From Polytrichum commune (Eukaryota > Streptophyta > Polytrichopsida > Polytrichales > Polytrichaceae), in the NCBI GenBank assembly GCA_950295325.1, contig OX485807.1, positions 4,094,501 through 4,158,500 on the forward strand: a stretch of 64,000 bases of DNA, given 5' to 3'. How positions within the stretch are numbered: the stretch's first letter is position 1; every line of letters starts with the position of its first letter. The notes below the pieces were generated by a model. It was not told the DNA's origin, ran no database searches, and saw only the letters and a program-made list of their open reading frames with translations. Positions 11,155 to 20,777 of the stretch are shown piece by piece. Position numbers and translations under genes: made by a program.

Positions 11155-13122
11155 ATGAGACTCCACCACAAGCCAAACCCTATCACAACCAAATGGAAAC
11201 CACGCACAACTACAAAACACGTACTCCAAGACAACTCCCATACACACCTCTTAACCAAATATAACACCCACCAAAACCACAAATCATTCCCCAGAAACCA
11301 CCCCTACTCAAAACTAAATTTGCACACTAAACAAAAACTCAACCCGAAAAACAAAGCAACCTCAACCTACCAACCTCACCTCTCAACAAACACCAAAGCA
11401 TACCTACAAAACAAATGCTCCAAAAATAAACCCTACCCTAACTTCGAACACCATCACAAAATCAAAAACCTATTAAGCCCTCATACAAAATACCAACCCC
11501 ACCCAAAAAACATAATGGCCTCGGCCTACCGGCCTTGCCACACAAATAATAACAAATACCACTTCATAAATAATTGGAAACCTAACTCAATAACAAGCCA
11601 AAAATCTATAAATAATACAAAACCACACTTCTCACCCATACAAATAGAAAACACCATACCCACTATACCTAACCTTTTTACCACAACCAAATTCACAATC
11701 ACAATATATCTAAAAACAAACATGAAAAATAAAAAAATAATCCACTTCCACGGATACTACTTCATTACCAAACTAGAATTACTAAAATACGGGGACATAG
11801 AATCCAATCCCGGACCAATGCCTAACATCCTACATACACATTCTGCTACACACAAAAAAAGAGCCAACATATACTTCATCCCAAACACTATAAAACTACA
11901 ATCTGAATACCAACACATAGCAAATACATTTGCTCCCATACTAAAAAATAAACACCCACTACACCATCAAGCAATAAATACCCACCCACATCTACATCAA
12001 TACATCCAAACACAAAGGCAATCACCACTAACCCATATGCTATATGCTATAGTCATCATCATCCACCCCTCAATAGACACATGCAATAGCATACTAGCCC
12101 AACCCCAAAATTACCACTTTAACGACATATGGACCAACACATTAATTATTAGACTAGCTAACCTCACCAACCCCCCCGAAAGGCACATATTGACACCTCC
12201 CCCCTACACAACATTTGTACGAAACAATCAAGATATAATACTCCCAAAAAATTCAATACACACAGAAATATATGAATTCATTCACAACCAAGATACTACA
12301 CCCACACCCATTACCCTTCAAAACAAATTTACCTTCCTCCCAAATCAATTGATCACTGAAGCACTTCGATGCCTAGAAAGCATAAACGAATACTCGCACC
12401 CACCCCCACCCCCAGCTACTCCTGCACCAACCATAAGAATCAACACAGACACTGTACACGAAACAAACATAATAACATGGAATGCATCATCATTCAACAC
12501 TTCACTGCCAAACCTACAAAGCTTAATAAACAATTCACTAAACCACACATCAATCATACATATCCAAGAAACCAAACTAACTGCAAACAAATCTACAAAA
12601 TATATACAAAATATATTTCCGGAATTTAAACTCATTTTCAACAACACACATGCACTCACAAGATGCATACAACAAAGAATGCCCTATACACCCGGAAGAG
12701 GAGGCCTACTCACACTTATCCACAAGAAATATGCATTCCCTAGGAATATTACCAAAATTCCCACACCAGCAAATATCTCCCCATATCTACAAATAATTAA
12801 AATAAACAATCACCCACTAATACCTTGGCTAATCATACATATGTATATGCCTACACACTTAGAAGACATACACCTCATCCCACACCTTAAGAACGAAATC
12901 ACTAATCAAATCACTATAAACCCCAATCACATATACACATTATGTGGCGACTTTAACCGAGATATTGCACTTAGGGGCAGGCAAAATAACAACATGAAAA
13001 CCCCCCACAAGAAAAAGACTACCAATGGAAAAAATTTATTGCATCACTCAATCTATAATATATTCCAACTAACACTCGCATCTCCAGACAAGGAGGCTAT
13101 AATTACACATCAACAAGTCTAA
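11155..13122 (+). CDS. ORF2 part 1: 2A motif and APE endonuclease
   Basis: The 655-residue frame is also open upstream of the ATG at 11155, overlapping the previous frame. Residues 1-200 are basic and low-complexity. Residues 203-221 form a 2A motif. Residues about 222-430 match nothing I know. From about 440 an APE/exonuclease III-type endonuclease is visible: ITWNASSFN (the metal-site Asn), IIHIQETKL (the catalytic Glu), the Arg/Gly-rich GRGGLLTLIHKKY, and LCGDFNRD (the GDxN metal-site motif). The frame stops at 13122 before the last APE motif, which is found after a frameshift near 13195 as NSDQYPVAL; the usual His of SDH is Gln here. APE domains nick the target DNA. The stop and the frameshift mark a broken copy. 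Confidence 0.7.
   Translation: MRLHHKPNPITTKWKPRTTTKHVLQDNSHTHLLTKYNTHQNHKSFPRNHPYSKLNLHTKQKLNPKNKATSTYQPHLSTNTKAYLQNKCSKNKPYPNFEHHHKIKNLLSPHTKYQPHPKNIMASAYRPCHTNNNKYHFINNWKPNSITSQKSINNTKPHFSPIQIENTIPTIPNLFTTTKFTITIYLKTNMKNKKIIHFHGYYFITKLELLKYGDIESNPGPMPNILHTHSATHKKRANIYFIPNTIKLQSEYQHIANTFAPILKNKHPLHHQAINTHPHLHQYIQTQRQSPLTHMLYAIVIIIHPSIDTCNSILAQPQNYHFNDIWTNTLIIRLANLTNPPERHILTPPPYTTFVRNNQDIILPKNSIHTEIYEFIHNQDTTPTPITLQNKFTFLPNQLITEALRCLESINEYSHPPPPPATPAPTIRINTDTVHETNIITWNASSFNTSLPNLQSLINNSLNHTSIIHIQETKLTANKSTKYIQNIFPEFKLIFNNTHALTRCIQQRMPYTPGRGGLLTLIHKKYAFPRNITKIPTPANISPYLQIIKINNHPLIPWLIIHMYMPTHLEDIHLIPHLKNEITNQITINPNHIYTLCGDFNRDIALRGRQNNNMKTPHKKKTTNGKNLLHHSIYNIFQLTLASPDKEAIITHQQV
11761..11817 (+). 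other. 2A ribosome-skipping motif
   Basis: The codons spell ITKLELLKYGDIESNPGP, matching the 2A consensus D-(V/I)-E-x-N-P-G-P. A hydrophobic Leu-rich helix stands just before it, as in known 2A sequences. Skipping would occur between the Gly codon at 11812-11814 and the Pro codon at 11815-11817, separating the basic leader from the enzymatic part without a stop. 2A motifs are established in picornaviruses and in non-LTR elements of trypanosomes and some animals. Activity here is inferred from the exact motif. Confidence 0.8.
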
Positions 13123-15974
13123 TAGATGGATTCTACATCCACTCACCAGATAACAGCAAATTCATCTCCACCACAAATACAAATATGAATCTAAACTCAG
13201 ACCAATATCCAGTTGCACTACATATCCCCCACAACACCCTTATAGCCAGATCCCCACCCCCCACAAACACGTCACCAACCAGAATACTAAATCCAATACC
13301 ACCAGAAAATATCAAAAAATTCAACATAACATTCTTCGAAGAAAACTCTGCCCAAATAAAAACCCTTACCACATTACTAGAAAACCATCAACACTTAAGT
13401 CCGGATCAATGGGTAGAAGCCTGTACAACATTTAACCATATTGTAAACAAAATTTCAGAAACAATGGAAAAAACATGTAAAGCAGACCCGTTACCAAACC
13501 TTACGAGCAGAACATCACAACAAGGTGGTTTTCTGCCACAAAAACTGGCCAGAGAATGAAAAAAACACCTCAACACATACCACATAATAAAAAAAACCAT
13601 ATACATTGTACAACATGATCCCCTCTGGCAAACACACCCCATCCTAAATGATATACGAAATCACCAACACACAAACATCCCACACCCACCTATCACAACG
13701 GCACCTCCTACTGAATGGATTAATACCATAGCAACTATAGCAAAAAAGACAATTAAAGAAGCCAGAAAAATCACCACAAAATACACCAAAGACTGCATTC
13801 TAAAAGCCGTATCAAAATACAGACAAATATACGAAAGAAGCCCCCAAAAAATAAATCGGAAAGTCTTCAAGAACACTGAAACCTCACCCCTGGACTCCAT
13901 CATTGATAGACAAGACAATATACTAACCAACCTAGAAGACATCGCATCAGAAATTTACATATAACAATCCATTAGTAACCGTCCTACAGTCCCCACATGC
14001 TAATACCAAAATACACACCCACTACACTGCACATGTGGAGTCCGACAATATCCATGACATGACCTAGACGGATACATAATTGACAAGCGAGGAGAACCCC
14101 ACACCCCTCTACACACGTATTTTGACCAAGAAACATACGGCTTTTGTCTTAAAAACCTAAGTAATAACAAAGCCCCAGGCCCAGACAAAATACCTAATTC
14201 AATTCTAAAAAATATGCCTCCACGCTTCCACAAATTACTCTTCCTATTTTTTAAACACTATTATAAACAACAACAAATTCCCGCATCATGGAAAACCAAT
14301 CTAACAGTATTGCTATACAAAAAGAAAACCCATCACAACTAACAAACCACAGACCTATTGCGCTAGCTAACACCATATATAAATTCTATACGAGTACACT
14401 AACCTCTATTCTATCAGAATATAGCGAAAAATACCAAATATTACATGACAGTCAAGAAGGCTTCAGAGCAGAGAGAAACACTTCCAGACAAATCCAACTA
14501 CTCATCGGAGCGCTTGAAGAGGCAAGACTCACGAACCAAGATATATATATCTTCTATATTGACTTCAAAAACGTCTTTGGCTCCATTGATCACGCCTGAC
14601 TTTTAGCTATAATGAAAGATCTGGGATATCCCACTGATTCCATAAACCTCATAGGAAACATATACTCACAATCCTCAACAATATTCACTGGCGAACACTT
14701 CGGAAAAATCTCACCAATCCCTATTCAAAGAGGTACAATACAAGCTGATACCCTTAGCCCATATTTATTTATCATATTCCTAGAACCCCTCCTCAGATGG
14801 CTACAACAAGGAAATAATGGATACACTTTTGGCACATCTAAAATGAAAATCTCATCAGCAGCATATGCAGATGATTTTGCAGCAATCGCCAATAAACTAG
14901 AGACACTGCAAACACAACTCAACAAACTAGACAAATTCTGCGAATGGGCAGGAATGGACCTTGGAATACCCAAGTGTGCAATAACTGGCTGCCCAAACAA
15001 ATCCAAACTTCACCCCACAACCTTTAAAGCCTTAATCCAATCCACCAATATAAACTACAGGAATCAACCTATACCAGTCTTAAACCAACATGAACCATAC
15101 ACGTATCTAGGAATAAACCTTGCACCATCATTCAAATGGAAAACACAAATAAATACTACTACATCTAAAGTCATCAAACAATGTCAAGCCCTTGCAACAT
15201 GCCCAGCTACTATGAAATAAAAAATAAACATGGCAGATACAGTCATACGCGCTGGAATAGCATACAGCTTCTACGGAGTACCTTACTCTATACTAGCTAT
15301 AAAAAAAACTAGATAAAAAAATCATAGCACTTCACAAAACGATTTGCGGGATGCCCAAATGCACATCTAACATCGCTACACAACTCCCACACAACCTATT
15401 TGGAATCGAAGTTTTCTCACTACAAAATGCTTATCTAAGATGCATTGGAAAACAACTACAAAATGCCCTCAATGACAAAGGGAGGATTGGGAAAATATAT
15501 ACTGGTCTATTACAATTCATACTCGCCAAATATGGGGGCTCTCAAGAAATCACTCGCATTAAATACCACCACTGTGTTAGATCACCCATCACTAGAACAT
15601 TGTTCTTGCTCAAACATAAAGCCGGAGTCTATCTAAAAAACACAATAAATAACTTTCTACTAACCCCATCCTCACTTGAAACTGCATGGATGCAAGAAGT
15701 ACAAATGCTACATGGCCTAAACCCCAACACCTCACTTAAACTACTACACAAACTACTTATACATAATATAACCACACTACACCAAATTACCATGCCTAAT
15801 GTTACCACTCTAATGAACAAAGACGAATTCAAAATCTACCACTCCACTCCTTCTAAATTTATCCAAAGCGCACTTAATATAGCTAATCAACTATTCTGCC
15901 ACCCCCTTGCAATCAATGCTCCCTACCTTGCCAACAACATCACCCAACAAGATCCCTCAAAAACAAATATATAA
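13123..15974 (+). pseudogene. ORF2 part 2: reverse transcriptase, broken
   Basis: Reverse transcriptase motifs lie across several frames. LSNNKAPGPDKIPNSIL (about 14155) and LYKKK are followed, after a frameshift near 14325, by NHRPIALANTIYKFY, then FRAERNTSRQIQ, FYIDFKNVFGSIDHA, IQRGTIQADTLSPYLF and the catalytic YADD (14864-14875), and GMDLGIPKCAITG with YLGINLAPSFKW. A TGA at 14597-14599 sits where the family normally has an amino acid, and further stops or shifts lie near 13557, 13962, 15218 and 15315. 15351-15974 is an open thumb/connection-like region. The enzyme would copy the element RNA at the nicked target. The breaks are clear; the family assignment is firm from the motifs. Confidence 0.8.
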
Positions 15975-16066
15975 TAAGAAATCACAACATCCTACCTCAC
16001 ACACCGACCGCCCCCGTACACCCCCCTAACCTTCCCATCCCCCATCTACCTCCTCCCCCCAACAAC

Positions 16067-16971
16067 ATGCTTAAAGACCCTCGACAAATCCCCATACACA
16101 AAATATTCGATCACAAACAAAAACAATCTAATGATCACAATGGAATAAAAAGAACAGTCACGTCATACCTGAGTCAATGGACCACAACAAATAATAACAC
16201 ATATAATAAATGGCGAACCCAAAGGGACCTATACCCCTATTGTGAAGCCAACATATGCAATCACAATACAAACCTGCTTATCCAATATTACACAAAAAGA
16301 CAATACAAGCATTTTTCAAACATCATTAACGCCTACTTCACCACAAAACAACACCGAGACACAAGATACGTCACACCAACCACAATAATTCCGCTAGAAC
16401 ATATCTCTATTAGTGAATGCAACCCAGAAAACGACATTGAAACAAACTCTGATACTATCCAAATACAATTCGATGTCGCTCACATATACGAAGACAATGG
16501 AAGGCATCTCATCACCATCCCGAAAGCTAGACTAACATGGCTATGGAAACAATACCAATTGACAAAAAATACCACACACGGTCTAGAACCATCTACCCAA
16601 TCATTCGAAACTGAAATTGTTTGGCTATACCAAAGATACAAATACCGTATCCCAAAAAATGACCCACTCAAAAGAGCCCAATATACAATACCAACTCAAA
16701 TATTGGATCTACTAATTACAACATTCAATATTAACCACTCATATTTTTCATCCCCAGTTACATGTCCTACACAATTCACCCAATTCTACTCATCATTCTC
16801 ACGAGACATAATATTTGGATCCTTAGGTAAAGTGTTTGACTATAAATGGTAAGGAATCGGATACGCACATCCTCACAACTCAACAGACCTACAACAAGCC
16901 ATTCACTGGGCACGCATGGCGGCCCAAAATGACCCTTGCACAATCACTATAATTATATCCCCAGACACTGA
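16067..16971 (+). pseudogene. ORF2 part 3: linker with possible methyltransferase-like segment
   Basis: Open from 16067 to a stop at 16850-16852, then continuing in the same frame to about 16975. The first 200 residues (TSYLSQWTTTNNNTYNKW onward) match nothing I know. The end reads SSPVTCPTQFTQFYSS, then FGSLGKVFDYKW, stop, GIGYAHPHNSTDLQQAIHWA and TITIIISPDTDWYQN. The pattern of F-x-S/T-P, then W-x-G..Y-x-x-P, then an alpha helix and a beta strand ending in D-x-D-W resembles phage-type N6-adenine methyltransferases (Dam family), but the NPPY motif would be AHPH. The analogy is mine and unproven. The segment sits between the polymerase and RNase H. Confidence 0.35.
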
Positions 16972-18837
16972 TTGGTACCAAAACTCGAACCACACACATG
17001 CCCATTGCCAGACACACATGTCATTGCCCATTTTGCCGCTGACACAATCACATATGAAGAACCAACAATACCCCCCGAGCTCAATATCACAAGGAAAGAA
17101 CCATCTACCATGCAAATATTCTGTATCCATCACCAAAATAATAACATAGGTACCTACGAACAAATGAAGTTAATAAATGACACAACAAATAACCTCCAAA
17201 TACTACAAAGCCACACTCAAATTGCACCACCCACCCCTCCGAACATCACCGTTAACCCTAGTAAAAAATGGGCTAAATCAAACTACCCAAACACACCCCT
17301 ACACAATAATATCCCCACCCCACAACTTCCAAACTACCAAACTAACTTACCGCTAAAATTCCACCCCCAATTTAGCTACTACACGGACGGATCTTTTATA
17401 AAACCCAAAGAAATTGCCCCTGGGGTATGGAGAAGAGAAAGAGCTGGATACGGTATCTATAGCCCCAAAGGCTTAAATATCGCCAAAAGACTCCATGGGC
17501 ATCAAAACATACTACGTGCAGAAATGATGGCTATACACAAAACACTAAGAATCATCAATACACAATTCTCTAATGAACCCGCATTTATATTCACAGACAG
17601 TCTAAACGTATTATACCTACTCAACACACAAATTAAACACCCCACTCTCCATAATAGTCACCCAGACCAAACCACACTCAACTCCATGGTAAAAATCCTT
17701 CAAGACCGTACACAACCAATCACACTATACAAAGTCAGAGCACACGTCAACATTGACGGTAATGAAAAAGCGGATAAACTAGCAAAATACGGGTTAGAAT
17801 TAGAACACAGAATTGCCATCCACCCATACGAACATGCCCACGCCACCCCGTACTATTATCAAAAGGACGTTTGGGCCTCGATGGCAGACGTCCCAGACAA
17901 AGGCCCAATAAGATTCTTAGAAAAACAAATTAAAAAATATGATAGGGAAACCAATATAGCAATCATGGCCACACAAACCCCCAACACGTGTAAATGGACA
18001 GAAAATATAGACATTGACAAAGAACTGTCCAACGAATTCTGGACAAATCCCTTAATCACATACAAACAAAAATCTTGCCTTATTAAATTCCGCACAGGAA
18101 CATACATGGGTAATGCTAGAAAACAAATGTTCTTCGGTCACCAGAGGTACCCCTCTATCACGTGCCCTATATGCAATTCAAATGATCCAGACACTTGGCT
18201 ACATGTACTACTGAAATGTAACCAACAACATATACACTCACTACGAATTAAAAGACATAACAAAGCTGTCGGAGAAATTAGGAAGCTCCTAATCTCTTCC
18301 GAAAAATCCCGATGTTTTACTCTCATGAATGCCGGTACCTTCAATAATAATCCCCAAGAAAATACTGTCCCCAATTGGCTACTCCCCTGCACATGTAACA
18401 CACAAAGATGTCATTGCAACGCAAGATTTCGACCTGATATACTCTGCGTTAAAGGATTACCATATCAAAATAACCCTCCCATTGACATTGACCCTAACCT
18501 CACCATACAATTTATTGAATTCACATATTGTAACGACAGATTCTCCCCAGAAGCAATAGAAGCAAAAAACAACAAATACAAACCATTGATTGATAGTATC
18601 GCTTCCAGAGGATGGAAAATCGAACCACTTATTGTCATCACAGCTGGGGCCCGAGCTACGGCCCACATCCCATCTATGAAAATACTAGAAGAAAATCTCA
18701 AAATACCCATGGTTACCATCAAAAATACCTTTAAAAATATTAATACCATTGCAATACAATATGCCATGTCCATCCTCCTCCATAAGAGGAGAATTGAAAA
18801 CCACCAACCGCTCCCCCAAAACATAGACCCTCCATAA
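16972..18837 (+). CDS. ORF2 part 4: RNase H, zinc knuckle, RLE-like C-terminus
   Basis: A 621-codon open stretch ends in TAA. The first ATG is only a frame start, since it continues the broken ORF2. RNase H is complete: SYYTDGSFI (Asp), LRAEMMAIH (Glu), IFTDSLNVLYLL (Asp) and HVNIDGNEKADKLAKYG (His/Asp). It would remove the RNA strand. At about 18160-18220 a zinc knuckle CPICNSNDPDTWLHVLLKC follows. The last 150 residues hold CHCNARFRPDILCVKG and IQFIEFTYCND with a nearby NNKY, an arrangement (R-PD ... E-x-T ... K) like PD-(D/E)XK restriction-like endonucleases of R2- and Dualen-type elements. Having this plus an APE domain in one element is unusual. No stops are present in this part. Confidence 0.75.
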   Translation: MVPKLEPHTCPLPDTHVIAHFAADTITYEEPTIPPELNITRKEPSTMQIFCIHHQNNNIGTYEQMKLINDTTNNLQILQSHTQIAPPTPPNITVNPSKKWAKSNYPNTPLHNNIPTPQLPNYQTNLPLKFHPQFSYYTDGSFIKPKEIAPGVWRRERAGYGIYSPKGLNIAKRLHGHQNILRAEMMAIHKTLRIINTQFSNEPAFIFTDSLNVLYLLNTQIKHPTLHNSHPDQTTLNSMVKILQDRTQPITLYKVRAHVNIDGNEKADKLAKYGLELEHRIAIHPYEHAHATPYYYQKDVWASMADVPDKGPIRFLEKQIKKYDRETNIAIMATQTPNTCKWTENIDIDKELSNEFWTNPLITYKQKSCLIKFRTGTYMGNARKQMFFGHQRYPSITCPICNSNDPDTWLHVLLKCNQQHIHSLRIKRHNKAVGEIRKLLISSEKSRCFTLMNAGTFNNNPQENTVPNWLLPCTCNTQRCHCNARFRPDILCVKGLPYQNNPPIDIDPNLTIQFIEFTYCNDRFSPEAIEAKNNKYKPLIDSIASRGWKIEPLIVITAGARATAHIPSMKILEENLKIPMVTIKNTFKNINTIAIQYAMSILLHKRRIENHQPLPQNIDPP

Positions 18838-18929
18838 AACCCAGAAACTTATATAATATTTAATATCTATTTACAGCTCAGAATGAGGGATTGGTGCCGG
18901 TTGGTTGGTACAAATTTCCTGCCTTTTAC

Positions 18930-19060
18930 TCACTTGCAGCACCAAGTCACGTCTTACATTTTAGACGATCATACGGACTCGACTGGAATCGAACCCGGAA
19001 CGTCTTAACTCAAACATCCTCCCACAACCAACTGAGGAATCATGACTTGGTGTTCACTCT
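18930..19060 (-). ncRNA. tRNA-like segment, antisense in the LINE 3' region
   Basis: On the minus strand, an A-box-like TTCCTCAGTTGG (19039-19028) is followed about 32 nt later by a perfect B box GGTTCGATTCC (18995-18985), the spacing of RNA polymerase III type 2 promoters. A 10-bp inverted repeat, CACCAAGTCA and TGACTTGGTG, closes the segment like an acceptor stem. It is too long and imperfect to be a working tRNA. It could be a tRNA-derived SINE inserted antisense, or a tRNA-like part of the retrotransposon's own 3' UTR. Confidence 0.55.
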
Positions 19061-19242
19061 CATTACAGAACACTAATTATACTTAAAAGGCATGCACCCC
19101 CGTGGGCCATGATCGGCCCATGTTATTTGTTTCTCGGTTACTATAGTGTCCATCCTCGAAAGAGGAGAGTAGTTTTGTCCCAGCTTCCCCATGTCCTGTG
19201 GGCATCGGGTTGTTGGCATTACGAACGGACACTCTATTCATG

Positions 19243-19281
19243 CCGGCCCCTAAAAGGGACCGGAGTTTCTATCTATCTATC
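19243..19281 (+). other. 3'-terminal hairpin and (TCTA)n tail of the LINE
   Basis: CCGG-C-CCCT, loop AAA, then AGGG-A-CCGG forms a small hairpin 8 bp from a tail of TCTATCTATCTATC. Short microsatellite tails behind a hairpin are typical of LINE 3' ends recognised by their own polymerase. The same end (GGGACCGGAGTTTCTATC) is present in the truncated copy at 54695-54731. Confidence 0.7.
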
Positions 19282-20080
19282 TGCATTTGAATAAAGATGA
19301 CACGTGTTTTGAAGTTATTGTACCTGTGCAAGAGAAGGTAGCAATGTCATTGCATAGGTTAGATAATAGTGATGGACTGTAAAATGTAAGAGATTTGTAT
19401 GGAGTTCATAAGAGCACATTGTCAAAAATAATGAGAAAATTTTGCAGGGTTGTTAGAAAGCATTTGTAATCAATTTTTGTACAAACCTCGGATGAATCGT
19501 AATTTAGGATTTTAGCTACAAGGTTCGAACAATTACATGGTATATCATACATTATAAGGGCAATAGACGGTTCACATATTCAAGTTTTAGCATCGGTAAT
19601 CGGCGGGAATTACTATTATTGTAGGAAGTCATTCCACCCAATAATTTTATAAGAAATTGTCGGGCTAGATTGTATGTTATAAGATTATAAATTCGAATGG
19701 ACAGAAGGTCTACAGAATTGGGCTGTATTTTAGGTAACGAAAATTAAACGAGCATGTATACAAGGAAAATTCCAACCATACAAACTTGTTGGAGACGCTA
19801 TATATCCGGTGAGGCCTTGGATGTACTGTCCGTGTAAGGATGGAAGACTGCATTGTCTGGAAAAGAGACAAACTGGAATTTTATCCAACTTTCAATTAAA
19901 ATATGTGTAGACAGGGCATTCGGTAGGCTGATAATGAAGCGATTGGAGGTACTATTGAGGAATATATAAGATATTGTAGCAAAATGCATAGTGTTGCATA
20001 ATTTATGTATTGTAAACAATGAATGGATCTAAGAGGACTAAATTAAAAAAATAAAAATAAACTAGCTAGAAGAGAAACTG
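19282..20080 (+). pseudogene. Harbinger transposase remnant (right piece)
   Basis: The translated pieces parallel the transposase of the 28067-31631 element: VIVPVQ, CHCIG/SLHRLD and SDGL near 19320-19380, a WNFIQLSIKICVDRAFGRL-like block near 19875-19935 (WNFIQSSTRMCVERAFGILK in the other copy), and ALDVLSV near 19810 (PWMYCPFKGG there). Frameshifts and stops are frequent. The DDE transposase would cut and paste the element; this copy cannot. Its N-terminal part lies 12.8 kb away at about 6290-6490, on the other side of the LINE. Confidence 0.7.
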
Positions 20081-20740
20081 AGAGAGAATTATGAGAAGGC
20101 ATTGAATTGCGGAAAATAAAGTGGGCTTGTTAAAGTAAAAAGAATAATTATGACAAAAGATGATGTTCCAATTGCAAATGAGATAAATGATATGAAAATG
20201 TATTTATTTATACTATAGAAAAATAAGGAAGGCAAATGACCTTCTAAAAGATACCACAATTTACTGGCAAAAAATTTGTGGCAATACAAAATATAGAATA
20301 TATATGGTATACCAAATACAAATAACGGCAATGATAGTGATATAGTATACCTAAATCAAGGCCCTGTATGGCCTCATCATACAATCCATATACGTCCAAA
20401 TACTTTCGCACTTAACCTCATTCAATATTTTTGGTAAGAAAATCTTAGTTTTTTTAAAATTACTATTATTTTAAAATATCACTTATGCTAAAAACATTTA
20501 CCTTGTTTGTTTTGTAGTGGTTTTGGTAAATTATTTGTTTATCTTACCTTGAATAGCAATAAGGTGATATACCTCAAAATCCCTTCATTTTGTCTTTGTC
20601 ATCTTTTTTTCTTCTTCTACATAGTCACCAACCTTAATAATATCCTTCTTTGTTTTCTTCGTCTTCTTCAGTCATTCTTTTGTTCATCGCCTTCCCTTCT
20701 TCTCAAGAACATGTTTTACTATTGATGTTGTCACTGCAAC

Positions 20741-20777
<37 letters not shown>

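Larger units (their letters stand above)
6500..19281 (+). mobile_element. non-LTR retrotransposon, APE-RT-RNaseH-RLE-like type
   Basis: On the plus strand the element carries a GC-rich leader, ORF1 (8305-10062), an A/C-rich coding region, a 2A motif, an APE endonuclease, a reverse transcriptase, RNase H, a zinc knuckle and a PD...E segment. It ends in a hairpin and a short (TCTA)n tail at 19281. The 3' border is exact because the interrupted Harbinger copy resumes at 19282 and because a truncated copy at 54695-54731 ends at the same place. The 5' border is only approximate, and no target duplication was found. APE plus RNase H plus a restriction-like endonuclease in one element is known from Dualen/RandI elements of green algae; placing this element in that group is inference. 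Stops and frameshifts make this copy non-autonomous. Confidence 0.8.

Noticed and set aside
10310-18824. Minus-strand frames across the retrotransposon body
   Set aside because: They are long only because the plus strand is G-poor and A/C-rich, which removes stops on the complement; they are hydrophobic shadow translations without motifs.
18985-19039. A functional tRNA gene at the B-box site
   Set aside because: The spacing and B box fit, but no complete cloverleaf with a normal acceptor stem and anticodon arm could be drawn; it is kept as tRNA-like.
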